DNA from: Hahella sp.
Lineage (GTDB): Bacteria > Pseudomonadota > Gammaproteobacteria > Pseudomonadales > Oleiphilaceae
Assembly (NCBI GenBank): GCA_028280065.1
Contig: JANQMN010000073.1
Span: 1 to 64,000 of the forward strand
Length of the DNA stretch: 64,000 nucleotides
Reading direction: 5' to 3'
Shown here: positions 1 to 8,422 of the stretch, piece after piece
Position numbering within the stretch: the stretch's first letter is position 1
Layout of the letters: every line of letters starts with the position of its first letter
Translations under genes and position numbers: made by a program
Notes under the pieces: model-generated
Databases searched by the model: none
What the model was told of the DNA's origin: nothing
What the model saw: only the letters and a program-made list of their open reading frames with translations

Positions 1-2
1 CG

Positions 3-1011
3 TTATGGGTAGAAAGAAAGAGGAAACAAAATGCCGCGCTATTGGGTAATGGCCCCTATCGAATCGAAGCCAGCAGACACATTTGAGAAAGTTTGGCAAT
101 TTGATCTTTCCGAGCAGGTAATTTCTATTGGCTGGAGCAAACTCGGCGATATTAGTGCAATGCCCCGAGATGAATTAGCTGATGCTGTCTCAAATACCTT
201 TCCTGACAAGCCATCACAGACCAAAGGTCTTTATACAAATATGCTCTGGTCGTTCTACCATGAAATAGCTCCCGGTGATTACATCATTGCGCGAAGGGGA
301 AGAAAAGCATTAGCTGGTGTCGGAAAAATAACTGGGGCAGCAGTCTACACTCCAGGTAAAAATCAACATTGTGTGCATCCTGGGTTTGTCAATGTCTCCT
401 GGCAAGCCGAGCCGCGCAATAAGCAATATTCCAGCATTGTTTTTCCAATGCATACTCTCGCTGAATTCTCAGAAGAACAATTTCGAAACGTATTAGAAGG
501 TTCTGGCTCAACAATTGTCACACCAGAAGTAGAACCTGAAGTTGAAAATCAAAGCGAGTTTGTCCTCGAAAAATATTTAGAAGATTTCATTGTTAGCAAC
601 TTCGACACGATCTTCAAAAGAAAGCTGCGTATTTTTGAAGATGCTGATGGAAATGATGGTCAACAATATAGCACCGACATCGGTCCAATTGATATTCTAT
701 GCATAGAAGAAAGCACAAACTCATTCGTTGTAATTGAGCTAAAAAAAGGTCGTCCCTCAGACAGGGTCGTGGGTCAAATACTTCGGTATATGGGCTGGGT
801 GAAACGAAATCTGTGCGAAAGCGGACAAAACGTAAAGGGGCTTATTATTTGCCGTGATCATGATCCAAAACTGACATATGCCTTGGAAATGACAAACGGA
901 ATAGATGTGCGGTATTACAGTGTGTCATTCAAGCTCAATGAAAATCCATAACAAGTACAGCCAGCAGGACAAACATTCCGCTGCGCTCCATGTTTGCCTC
1001 TGCTGTAGGCG
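3..1011 (+). mobile_element. Integron gene cassette carrying a nuclease gene
   Basis: The cassette begins at TTATGG (3-8, after the G at 2) and ends at the G of the attC crossover (1011). Its leading GTTATGG (2-8) is an exact reverse complement of CCATAAC (946-952), the R'' end of its own attC. That relation is expected because the two ends meet in the circular cassette. The single gene starts 28 bases inside and its stop codon lies in the attC, which is the compact build usual for cassettes. No integrase or attI is visible; an array would continue to the left of the window. No second attC is evident to the right, so this may be the last cassette. Confidence 0.75.
31..951 (+). CDS. NucS/DUF91-like PD-(D/E)XK nuclease (cassette gene)
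   Basis: This is a 306-residue protein with two parts. Residues 1-160 resemble the substrate-sensing N-terminal regions of restriction-like proteins (around IGWSKLGD, residues 33-40, and PGDYIIARRG, 81-90). Residues 175-300 match the catalytic domain of the NucS/DUF91 type: D221 in GPIDIL, E236 and K238 in VIELKKG, and Q249 in GQILRY form the PD-(D/E)XK set. NucS-family enzymes cut DNA, and in archaea and actinobacteria act on mismatches. Here the N-terminus differs, so a restriction or defence role is an inference. AGAGGA at 20-25 is a good ribosome site for the ATG at 31. The gene is the sole cargo of an integron cassette. Confidence 0.75.
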   Translation: MPRYWVMAPIESKPADTFEKVWQFDLSEQVISIGWSKLGDISAMPRDELADAVSNTFPDKPSQTKGLYTNMLWSFYHEIAPGDYIIARRGRKALAGVGKITGAAVYTPGKNQHCVHPGFVNVSWQAEPRNKQYSSIVFPMHTLAEFSEEQFRNVLEGSGSTIVTPEVEPEVENQSEFVLEKYLEDFIVSNFDTIFKRKLRIFEDADGNDGQQYSTDIGPIDILCIEESTNSFVVIELKKGRPSDRVVGQILRYMGWVKRNLCESGQNVKGLIICRDHDPKLTYALEMTNGIDVRYYSVSFKLNENP

Positions 1012-1017
1012 TTAACT
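946..1017 (+). other. attC recombination site (integron)
   Basis: The site runs from CCATAAC (946-952) to GCGTTAACT (1009-1017). Between them CAGCAGGACAAACAT (962-976) pairs imperfectly with ATGTTTGCCTCTGCTG (990-1005), with extra bases on one arm, and the loop TCCGCTGCGCTCC is of the kind common in attC sites. Extrahelical bases and an imperfect palindrome of about 70 nt are what integron integrase recognises as folded single-stranded DNA. The R' box GTTAACT departs slightly from the GTTRRRY consensus. Confidence 0.75.
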
Positions 1018-1489
1018 ACCGCATTTATGATAGTTACGCAGAACCCGCTAACCGCTCAAAACCAGATGCTCAAGCAACTTCCTTCCAATCTCCGATAAAG
1101 CAACTTTTCAGGTCTTGTCTGGACCGTCTTCTGAACTGTTTGATCAGATCTGATTTTTCTACAGATAGTGTGATTACGTCAAAGTCGCTTGGTATTTATG
1201 TCGTTAGTTTCCCCTGGTAATCACACATTTATAAAATAGCGCCATTATTGCCACATTTCACCCATCAATCGACATCATTAAGAAACCGCAAAAAGCAGCG
1301 TTACTTGGCCTAGCAAACCCTAAATAGGTAACGAAAGATGGCAGCGTAATTCACATAGAAGAAGGACACGTGTGTCCGTGCCGAATAATTGTTTCGATAG
1401 GCTTGAATTCAAACAGCAAAGTGAATACTATGCGCAAATATAAATAATAATGATTCGTATTAATATTAATATTTGAGCCGGGAAATACT
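1018..1489. other. Intergenic region between cassette and imelysin operon
   Basis: About 470 bases without a convincing gene. A 76-codon ORF at 990-1220 begins inside the attC and shows no family features. No second attC was found. The last 50 bases are very AT-rich and hold a Fur-box-like site and presumably the promoter of the imelysin operon. Confidence 0.5.
1446..1464 (+). promoter_or_regulatory. Putative Fur box upstream of imelysin operon
   Basis: AATAATGATTCGTATTAAT matches the 19-bp Fur consensus GATAATGATAATCATTATC at 12 positions. It lies 25 bases before the start codon, where bound Fur would block transcription. Imelysin / di-haem operons are known iron-repressed loci, which supports the reading. 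Confidence 0.5.
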
Positions 1490-2863
1490 ATGAATGCGCA
1501 AATCTTGTGCCTAGTGCCATTAGTGGTTGCGGGCGTACTCACCGGGTGTGCCCAGACGGGAAGTAACACTTCTTCAGTAACGAACGATATAAGCGCTTCT
1601 GCAGTCACTGTTCACTTTGCCGACATGGCCCATGCCATGCTCGAAGACTCGCTGGTGACCGCGAAAACCCTGCAAACCAGCATTGACCATTTTATTGTAC
1701 AGCCCACCGAAGCAAACCTTGAGCTGGCTAAAGCTGCCTATGTAGAGGCACGGGTGCCTTACCAACAGAGTGAAATATTGCGTTTTGATATCGAAAATGG
1801 TCATGTCACCGAAGGTTTGGATGTCGATGGCGGCCCTGCGAGTGTCGACGATTGGGAAGGGCAGTTGAATGCCTGGCCTTTGGATGAAGCGTTAATCGAC
1901 TATGTGGATACCGCTAGTTACGCAGGCGAGTACGGCGAATCGATTAATATTATCAATGCCTTAGGGAATATAACTGTTGCCGGTCAAACCATGAATGCAG
2001 CCGAGCTTACCCCTGACACGCTGGTCGGATTCAATGAAATTGGCGGATCGGAAGCCAATGTCGCCACCGGCTATCATGCGATCGAATTTTTACTTTGGGG
2101 TCAGGATACCAACGGCACCGGACCGGGCGCAGGCCAGCGCCCGGTCAGCGACTATTTTACAAAAGCCGAGCAGGGTGCTTGCACCAGCGGCAAGACGACT
2201 GCCGGGCAGATTATCTGTAAGCGGCGTGCGCAGTATTTGCAGGCAGCCGCGCAGTTATTGGTCAATGACTTGCAGGAAATGACTAATGAATGGGTGCCAG
2301 GAGCGGGTAAGGGTACGTTGCGACATGACTTCCTCAGCCGGGGCGACGGGCTACGGAGAATCGTCGATTCCATGGGCGATATGGCGATTGGTGAGTTGGC
2401 CAGCGAACGCATGAAGGTCGCCATTCTATTTGGCAGTACAGAAGACGAACACGATTGTTTCAGCGATGCCACCCATGTTGCGATCTTCAACAATGCCCAG
2501 GGAGTAATGAATGCCTACACCGGCGAATATAAGCGGGTGAACGGCGAAATAATGCAAGGACCCAGTCTCGCCGCACTGGTGGCCGCAAAGGACCCGGCAT
2601 TACACAAAAACCTGCAGGCACAGCTTGATGAAGCGCTAAAGCGCATGCAGAAGATTGTGGATACCGCGAATAGTGGTAAGAAATTTGATCAGCTTGTGGG
2701 CGGTAGTCAGGCGGATAAGCAAATTGTCTTGGATGCCGCCGCGAGTTTAACCGCTCTGGATGAGCCGCTTAGTGATGGCGTCGGGAAGTTGCTGGCGTTG
2801 GAACTCGCCGAATTTGATCCTGGTACTTGCCCGACCCAAGATGCCAAAGACTGTGAGAGTTGA
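1490..2863 (+). CDS. Imelysin-family lipoprotein (peptidase M75-like)
   Basis: A 457-residue periplasmic protein of the imelysin (IrpA/ICMP/EfeO-like) family, which takes part in iron acquisition. The N-terminus is a lipoprotein signal with lipobox LTGC, lipidated Cys at residue 20. The family motif GxHxxE is visible in GYHAIEFLLWGQD (H196, E199). Although first described as peptidases, family members are now thought to bind iron or a ligand rather than cleave protein. It is the first gene of a four-gene operon and its stop overlaps the next start by one base (TGATG). The Fur-like box upstream suggests induction under iron limitation. Confidence 0.88.
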   Translation: MNAQILCLVPLVVAGVLTGCAQTGSNTSSVTNDISASAVTVHFADMAHAMLEDSLVTAKTLQTSIDHFIVQPTEANLELAKAAYVEARVPYQQSEILRFDIENGHVTEGLDVDGGPASVDDWEGQLNAWPLDEALIDYVDTASYAGEYGESINIINALGNITVAGQTMNAAELTPDTLVGFNEIGGSEANVATGYHAIEFLLWGQDTNGTGPGAGQRPVSDYFTKAEQGACTSGKTTAGQIICKRRAQYLQAAAQLLVNDLQEMTNEWVPGAGKGTLRHDFLSRGDGLRRIVDSMGDMAIGELASERMKVAILFGSTEDEHDCFSDATHVAIFNNAQGVMNAYTGEYKRVNGEIMQGPSLAALVAAKDPALHKNLQAQLDEALKRMQKIVDTANSGKKFDQLVGGSQADKQIVLDAAASLTALDEPLSDGVGKLLALELAEFDPGTCPTQDAKDCES

Positions 2864-4344
2864 TGATTCACATACTGCAATTTGAAACGAGAAAAGGGCG
2901 TAGCGCCCTTTTACTACTTTTAGCCATTCCATTTTGTATCCTGGCAAATTCAGCTGAACCTGAAGGCAATCCTAAGCTGCTGGGAGGCGAAACCACAGTG
3001 CTGGCTGCCCATTCCGGTGCGTTTTCCATGAACCCGGCCAATATGAGTTCACGCCGCAAAGGCGATTTTCTCATTGGTAACGATTTCTTTGAAGATCCCT
3101 GGGTTATTGCGCCTGCCACCACGGATATCCGTGATGGTTTAGGGCCCGTCTTTAATGTCAGTGCCTGTCAAAGCTGTCATTTCAACGACGGAAGGGGCCA
3201 TGCGCCTGACGGCCCGGAAGACGATGCGAAAAGTTTGCTGATTCGCTTAAGCCGTCCCGCCATCTCGGCAATGGAGCGCGAGATGGTGGCCCAACCGCAA
3301 GTGGCAAGTTTGGCAGACCCGGTATATGGTGGCCAGCTCCAGGACCGTGCTATTCCGGGGGTAAATGCTGAAGCGCGGATATCAGTAAGTTATTGGGAAA
3401 GGCAGATGCAATTTGCCGATGGCTATACCGTCACCTTGCGCAAACCCAACTGGTCATTGCTCAATCCCGGTTATGGCGACTTGCATGAACAAACCACCTT
3501 ATCGATACGGGTAGCGCCGCCGGTCATCGGTCTGGGATTGCTTGAGTCTATCCCGGACAGCAGTATCGAAGCACTTGCCGATCCTGAAGATAAAGACGGT
3601 GATGGTATCAGCGGTAGAGTAAATCGGGTGTGGGATGTGGAGAAGCAACGGACAGTCGCCGGGCGATTCGGCTGGAAAGCCGGCCAACCTACCGTGAAGC
3701 AACAAACGGCCGGGGCTTTTAATGGCGATATGGGACTGACTACTTCGCTATTCGACAAAGATCACTGTACTGATGCGCAGACTGCTTGCCGCACCGCACC
3801 TAATGGCAACGGCCCAACCGGTGTGGAAGTGCAAGATGAGATATTGGAGTTTGTGGCTTTCTACGCGCGTAATCTCGCCGTGCCGGCCAGACGTGATATG
3901 GATGATCCGGTTGCCCGACAAGGAGAGCTGTTGTTCAAGGAAGCGGGCTGCCAAAGTTGCCATGCAGGCCCATTCAAAACCGCTAAGTTTGGTAAAGACC
4001 GCATTGAGCTGTCGGAGCAGGTAATTTATCCCTATACGGATATGCTGCTGCACGATATGGGAGAAGCGCTTGCCGATATTAAACAGGATCAACGTCCTGC
4101 CTCCGCAACTGAGCAAGTGGAGTTCGACGCCACTGCACGGGAATGGAGAACCCCTCCTCTCTGGGGAATCGGTTTAAGCAAGGTGGTTAATTCTCAGGCA
4201 ACCTTCCTGCATGACGGGCGCGCCCGAACTATCATGGAAGCAGTGCTTTGGCACGAAGGAGAAGCACAAGCTTCTCGGGATAAGGTGTTAACCTTTAATG
4301 CCACGGAACGCGATGCGTTGTTGGCATTTCTTAACTCGCTCTAA
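2863..4344 (+). CDS. Di-haem oxidoreductase (DUF1111, thiol-oxidoreductase-like)
   Basis: A secreted cytochrome of about 493 residues. After a hydrophobic signal peptide (residues 14-30) there are two c-type haem sites, SACQSCH near residue 102 and AGCQSCH near residue 362. This is the arrangement of DUF1111 proteins, distant relatives of di-haem peroxidases. They are regularly encoded between two imelysins and are thought to handle the redox state of iron in the periplasm. The ATG at 2863 overlaps the imelysin stop, so the two are translationally coupled; a TTG at 2860 is an alternative start one codon earlier. Confidence 0.9.
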   Translation: MIHILQFETRKGRSALLLLLAIPFCILANSAEPEGNPKLLGGETTVLAAHSGAFSMNPANMSSRRKGDFLIGNDFFEDPWVIAPATTDIRDGLGPVFNVSACQSCHFNDGRGHAPDGPEDDAKSLLIRLSRPAISAMEREMVAQPQVASLADPVYGGQLQDRAIPGVNAEARISVSYWERQMQFADGYTVTLRKPNWSLLNPGYGDLHEQTTLSIRVAPPVIGLGLLESIPDSSIEALADPEDKDGDGISGRVNRVWDVEKQRTVAGRFGWKAGQPTVKQQTAGAFNGDMGLTTSLFDKDHCTDAQTACRTAPNGNGPTGVEVQDEILEFVAFYARNLAVPARRDMDDPVARQGELLFKEAGCQSCHAGPFKTAKFGKDRIELSEQVIYPYTDMLLHDMGEALADIKQDQRPASATEQVEFDATAREWRTPPLWGIGLSKVVNSQATFLHDGRARTIMEAVLWHEGEAQASRDKVLTFNATERDALLAFLNSL

Positions 4345-4350
4345 TCGATT

Positions 4351-5406
4351 ATGCGTTACTTACTTTTATGTTGGTTCGTTTTAGCGGCCTCCTTTTCGGA
4401 TATCGTCAATGCGCGTCACGATGCCGAGCTTGTAAACTGGTTAAATCAGGTATCGGCCACCGCCCAACAGAATCACAACAGATTGTTGCAGGAAGCAAAG
4501 GCGTTAAAAAGTGCTGTTGCGAGTTATTGTCATTCCCAGCAGCAAGATGCGTTAGCGGCAGCGCAAAACCAGTGGCGCAATCTGATGCAGCAATGGATGC
4601 AAGTTGTTGTACTGCAATTCGGACCGCTTATGGAAGAGGATAGACGTTTGCGAATACAGGCTTGGCCAATGCGGCCTGGGCTTATGGAAAAACAGGTCAG
4701 GCGCCTTCTGAAACATGCCGATAGCGTGACACTTGGGACGATCAAGGAAGCGAGTGTTGTCGTACAGGGTTTGCCCGCGCTGGAATATTTGTTGTTTGAA
4801 AAGAGTTCGCCAATCTCACAGGTCTGTCCGGTAACTTTGGCAATTGCGGATCATCTCATTGAACAGACTGGAATTCTTCAGAAAGCCTGGACTGGCGATT
4901 TTCTCGCTGAGTTTACCGAAAGTGCTGATCCGGCGGGGATCGAAAATAATGTCGATGAGTTCCTGAACGGCTTGGTTACCGCGCTGCAACAAATTTCCCG
5001 GCGCAAGCTAAAAGATCCTTTGCAACTTAACCTGAATAACAAGGAGGGTAAGTTAAAGGAACTGGAGTCTTTCTATAGCCGGAATTCACTCACAAATATT
5101 CGCAGCAACGTCGCCGCTTTGGACCTGTACCTAAATGGAGGGGATGGCTACGGCTTAGACGATTACCAGCAAGCCGTCGATCCGGAAGGGGTGACGGCTC
5201 ATCTTATCAATGACCAGTTACGGGAAATTCAGACATCTCTTAATGGTTTCACGCAACCTTTGGAATCTGCAATCGGTAATCAGAAACAGCGGAGAGAATT
5301 GCGTAAGCTCCATCAACAGTTGGTGGAGCTGCAGTTTCAACTGGAATCCCAGTTATTCAAGCAACTGGGAATCACCCGGGACTTCAATAGTGAAGACGGC
5401 GATTAG
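4351..5406 (+). CDS. Second imelysin-family protein
   Basis: A 351-residue exported protein with signal peptide residues 1-21. It contains GLPALEYLLFEKSS, the family's GxxAxE(Y/F)LL segment; the usual His of GxHxxE is Pro here, as is common in the second imelysin of such operons. It follows the di-haem gene by 6 bases. The two imelysins are quite divergent and probably do not duplicate each other's function. Confidence 0.82.
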   Translation: MRYLLLCWFVLAASFSDIVNARHDAELVNWLNQVSATAQQNHNRLLQEAKALKSAVASYCHSQQQDALAAAQNQWRNLMQQWMQVVVLQFGPLMEEDRRLRIQAWPMRPGLMEKQVRRLLKHADSVTLGTIKEASVVVQGLPALEYLLFEKSSPISQVCPVTLAIADHLIEQTGILQKAWTGDFLAEFTESADPAGIENNVDEFLNGLVTALQQISRRKLKDPLQLNLNNKEGKLKELESFYSRNSLTNIRSNVAALDLYLNGGDGYGLDDYQQAVDPEGVTAHLINDQLREIQTSLNGFTQPLESAIGNQKQRRELRKLHQQLVELQFQLESQLFKQLGITRDFNSEDGD

Positions 5407-5420
5407 AGGCCAGGTATGTA

Positions 5421-6533
5421 ATGGATTTGTCACGGCGACGTTTTATCAAGTGGACTACTTTGAGTACGCTTCCTTGTTCTTGGCGCTTTGCCGATGCGAC
5501 CCAACAGAGCCCAACAGTCTTTTCCTCTATATCGACTTCGAACGATGAACATTGGTGGGTATGTCAGCAATTTAGCCAGGATTTCGGACCTCCGGCAACA
5601 CTTGCCAAGATCCGCTTGCCGGCCAGAGGACATGCTACCTGTGTAAGTCCGTCCGGTGAAAAGTCTGTACTAGTTGGTCGGCGCCCGGCTACCTGGATGG
5701 TTGCCATGGAAAGATCCTTCGATACTCTCAGACCGCGTTGGATAACCGTCCAAGAAGAAAGACATTTTCTAGGGCACGCAGTGTTTAGCCAGGATGAAAA
5801 ATTCCTCTATGCCACCGAAAATTCTTATCAAGAGGGTAGGGGTGTCATTGGGGTTTATCGTACTGTCGATTACCAGCGGATTGGCGAGCTGGCAAGCGGT
5901 GGAATCGGCCCCCACGAGTTGCGTTTAATGCCGGATGGAAAGCAATTGATGGTGGCCAATGGCGGTATTCTTACTCATTCGTCGCGCCCGAGAGAAAAGC
6001 TGAACCTTGACCGCATGCAACCGAACCTGAGCCGAATCGAACTATCAACCGGGAGAATTACCGGACAATGGTATTTGGGTGACCGATTGCTCAGTATCCG
6101 GCATTTGGATATCGACGCTCAGGGAGACGTCTGGGTTGGCTGTCAGTATCAAGCGACCCTGTTAGACCCAATTCCTTTGGTAGCGCGCCTGAGGAGGCAG
6201 AGTAATCTAGAGGTGGTGCAAGCAACCCCTAATCAATGGCGTAAATTGAACGGCTATTGCGGCAGCGTTGCCTGCCATCCCGCCTTACCTTTGGTGGCGG
6301 TGAGTTCCCCACGCGGGGACCACATTCTGTTCTGGCATATCGATGATCGGGAGCTGTATGGCATGGTTAAAATTCGCGATGTATGTGGAATTGCCATGCC
6401 TGCCGACCGGGCAGAGTGTCTGGCAAGTAATGGCAAGGGCGAGTTGTACAGTGTGTCTCTGGATAAATCGTTGGAAATCAGGTTAATACGGCATAGTCCG
6501 CTGAAGTGGGATAACCATCTGACTACCGCATAA
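5421..6533 (+). CDS. DUF1513 protein with Tat signal
   Basis: A 370-residue protein starting with a twin-arginine signal (SRRRFIKW, residues 4-11), so it is exported folded. The body has repeated beta-propeller-like blades, for example GHAVFSQDEKFLYATENSY and GPHELRLMPDGKQLMVANGG. This is the DUF1513 family, which almost always closes imelysin / DUF1111 / imelysin operons. Its role in iron uptake is unknown. It lies 14 bases after the second imelysin and completes the unit. Confidence 0.85.
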   Translation: MDLSRRRFIKWTTLSTLPCSWRFADATQQSPTVFSSISTSNDEHWWVCQQFSQDFGPPATLAKIRLPARGHATCVSPSGEKSVLVGRRPATWMVAMERSFDTLRPRWITVQEERHFLGHAVFSQDEKFLYATENSYQEGRGVIGVYRTVDYQRIGELASGGIGPHELRLMPDGKQLMVANGGILTHSSRPREKLNLDRMQPNLSRIELSTGRITGQWYLGDRLLSIRHLDIDAQGDVWVGCQYQATLLDPIPLVARLRRQSNLEVVQATPNQWRKLNGYCGSVACHPALPLVAVSSPRGDHILFWHIDDRELYGMVKIRDVCGIAMPADRAECLASNGKGELYSVSLDKSLEIRLIRHSPLKWDNHLTTA

Positions 6534-6643
6534 GACTATAATCAGGTTTTAGCGTTCAGCATTTCTCTTTCCTATGTCTTTTCCTTGCTTGGGGTAGGCT
6601 TACCTTTCGTTAAGATATGTTGGTAAAAGAAATATATTCTTAT

Positions 6644-6672
6644 TTGAAAATAATTATCGTTTGCATTATTGT
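6644..6672 (+). promoter_or_regulatory. Promoter with overlapping Fur box before DUF3501 gene
   Basis: TTGAAA (6644-6649) and TATTGT (6667-6672) are separated by 17 bases and look like a sigma-70 promoter. The spacer holds TGAAAAT-A-ATTATCG (6645-6659), a near match to the 7-1-7 Fur repeat TGATAAT-N-ATTATCA. Repression of this gene by iron-loaded Fur is inferred. Confidence 0.55.
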
Positions 6673-6725
6673 TCGATGATTGATCAACGCTGAACAATCG
6701 AAGCAAAGATTGTTTTCAACTTAGA

Positions 6726-7301
6726 ATGGACATAAACCTCATGCAAGCCGGCATCGAAACGCAGCATATCCAAACATTTCACACCTACCGCCTTAACCGG
6801 AAAAGCTTCAGACAGCAGATGATACCTCTGCGTAAAAATCTATCCATTATGCTAGCCGATAGTGTGCGGCTGCAGTTCGAGACAAGGCAGACTGTGATTT
6901 ATCAAATTCAAGAGATGGTTTATGCGGATAAATTGGCGGACCCATCCCGCATCCAGGCACAAATAGATAATTACGCCCACATGATTACCAGCAATGAGCG
7001 TATCAGCGCCACGTTGATGATGGAGTTCAGCGGCTCAACCGCAGAACAAAGCTTGAAACAACGACAAGGTATTGAGCAGTCCATATTCCTGCAAATTGGC
7101 GATACTGTTTCCTGGGTGGAAGCGAATATGGATATTGGCGGGAAACCGGTCATCTCCCCGGTTCATTTTCTACAGTTTTCTTTCTCAGTTCCATGGACAA
7201 AGCAACTCGAGCAAGCTGGTTCCATGTTGGTCGGGAGCGCTGGAGGTTTTTTTCCGGCAAGACCACTCCCCACGACCCTCATCAAGGCATTGGTAGGCTA
7301 A
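6726..7301 (+). CDS. DUF3501 family protein
   Basis: A 191-residue soluble protein matching DUF3501: the N-terminal RKSFRQQMIPLRKN segment, the FETRQTVIYQIQEM stretch, SATLMMEF and the late VHFLQFSF segment are typical. Members are often next to rubrerythrin-like or Fe-S genes and are linked to peroxide and iron stress, but no activity is established. Here the usual partner is missing. The gene stands alone behind a promoter with a Fur-like box. A second ATG five codons in (6741) could also be the start. Confidence 0.75.
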   Translation: MDINLMQAGIETQHIQTFHTYRLNRKSFRQQMIPLRKNLSIMLADSVRLQFETRQTVIYQIQEMVYADKLADPSRIQAQIDNYAHMITSNERISATLMMEFSGSTAEQSLKQRQGIEQSIFLQIGDTVSWVEANMDIGGKPVISPVHFLQFSFSVPWTKQLEQAGSMLVGSAGGFFPARPLPTTLIKALVG

Positions 7302-7447
7302 CTTCCTAGTACGAGTTCGCGTTTAGTGCGAGCTCTCTTCTATAAGTTGCTCAAAGAGTTCCGCTACTTTACCCACCTGAAACCGCTAAGTGGCAAAAGT
7401 AATGGCCGGTTCATACGATATCCGGCAATCTATATAAACCGTGCTCG

Positions 7448-8422
7448 TCATGGTTCCTTTTTTTCGAGGCCGGTAACTTTCAGCCAGCCCTGTAAGTCGG
7501 CAATATTTGCAGGTAACACTACTCTGGTTTCAGCGTCGGCCAGCCCATTTAGTTTTCCAAATAGTCGTTGGGCAAGTTGCAGGCGAATGGACTCTTCACC
7601 TCCCTTTTCAGCGATGGATGCACCGATTTTTCTTATCGACTCTGCGGTGGCTTTGGCAATCGTTAAAATCTCCTGCGCCTTGCCTTCTGCCTCATTGATG
7701 AGTTGCTGCCGGTCACCTTCCGATACATTGATGGTTTCCGTCATGACTCCTTCGGATACATTGATCCGGCTTTGCTTATCTCCCAGACTTCTGGCCAGGA
7801 TTGCCCGCCGCTCCCGCTCGGCGCTCATTTGGCGTTCCATTGCCTGTTTGACACTCTTCGGTGGCTGGACATTTTTGATCTCATAGCGAAGAACCCGCAC
7901 ACCCCAAGCATGGCCTGCTTCGTTTAAAACAGTGACCACCCGGCTGGAAATTTGATCCCTTTCTTCGAAAGTGCGTTCTAGATCCAAGGTGCCCATCTCC
8001 GAACGGGTAGTGGTTCGCGCCAACTGCACAGCCGCGTCTAAGTAGTCGACGATGCCGTACACAGCCTTCACCGGATCTATAACCTGTACATATAAAACGC
8101 CGTCCACTTCCATTCGAACTTCATCTTTAGAAAAACAATGTTGAGGTGGTACATCGATGGTTGTTTCCTTCAAGGAGACGCGACTATCTATTTTATCTAC
8201 GAAAGGAATAATCGCATGAAAGCCTGGATTCAAGGTGCGCTGATAGCGGCCAAATCGCACGACGATAAAAGCCATTCTAGTAGGCACAAAATAGATGGAA
8301 CGAAATAAACCATAGATCAGGACAATAAAGAAGATGCCCCATACAGCCACATTGAATAAGTTCGAGTAGTTCAGGTTTAACAGATTAGCTAAATCCATAT
8401 TGAGCATTTCTTCAATTTGCAT
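7448..8422 (-). CDS. SPFH/band-7 membrane scaffold protein (QmcA/paraslipin-like)
   Basis: A 324-residue stomatin/prohibitin-type protein. One N-terminal membrane segment (about residues 14-35) is followed by the SPFH domain (VRFGRYQRTLNPGFHAIIPF, then LYVQVIDPVKAVYGI) and a charged coiled-coil stretch rich in Glu and Arg. Such proteins form cage-like oligomers around membrane proteases. The ATG at 8422 is preferred because GGGAG lies 7 bases upstream; longer reading frames run into the preceding gene. It overlaps that gene's stop by 11 bases, so the pair is translationally coupled. Confidence 0.85.
   Translation of the reverse strand: MQIEEMLNMDLANLLNLNYSNLFNVAVWGIFFIVLIYGLFRSIYFVPTRMAFIVVRFGRYQRTLNPGFHAIIPFVDKIDSRVSLKETTIDVPPQHCFSKDEVRMEVDGVLYVQVIDPVKAVYGIVDYLDAAVQLARTTTRSEMGTLDLERTFEERDQISSRVVTVLNEAGHAWGVRVLRYEIKNVQPPKSVKQAMERQMSAERERRAILARSLGDKQSRINVSEGVMTETINVSEGDRQQLINEAEGKAQEILTIAKATAESIRKIGASIAEKGGEESIRLQLAQRLFGKLNGLADAETRVVLPANIADLQGWLKVTGLEKKEP

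Noticed and set aside
990-1220. 76-codon ORF on the plus strand
   Set aside because: It starts inside the attC hairpin, has no ribosome site and no recognisable family features.
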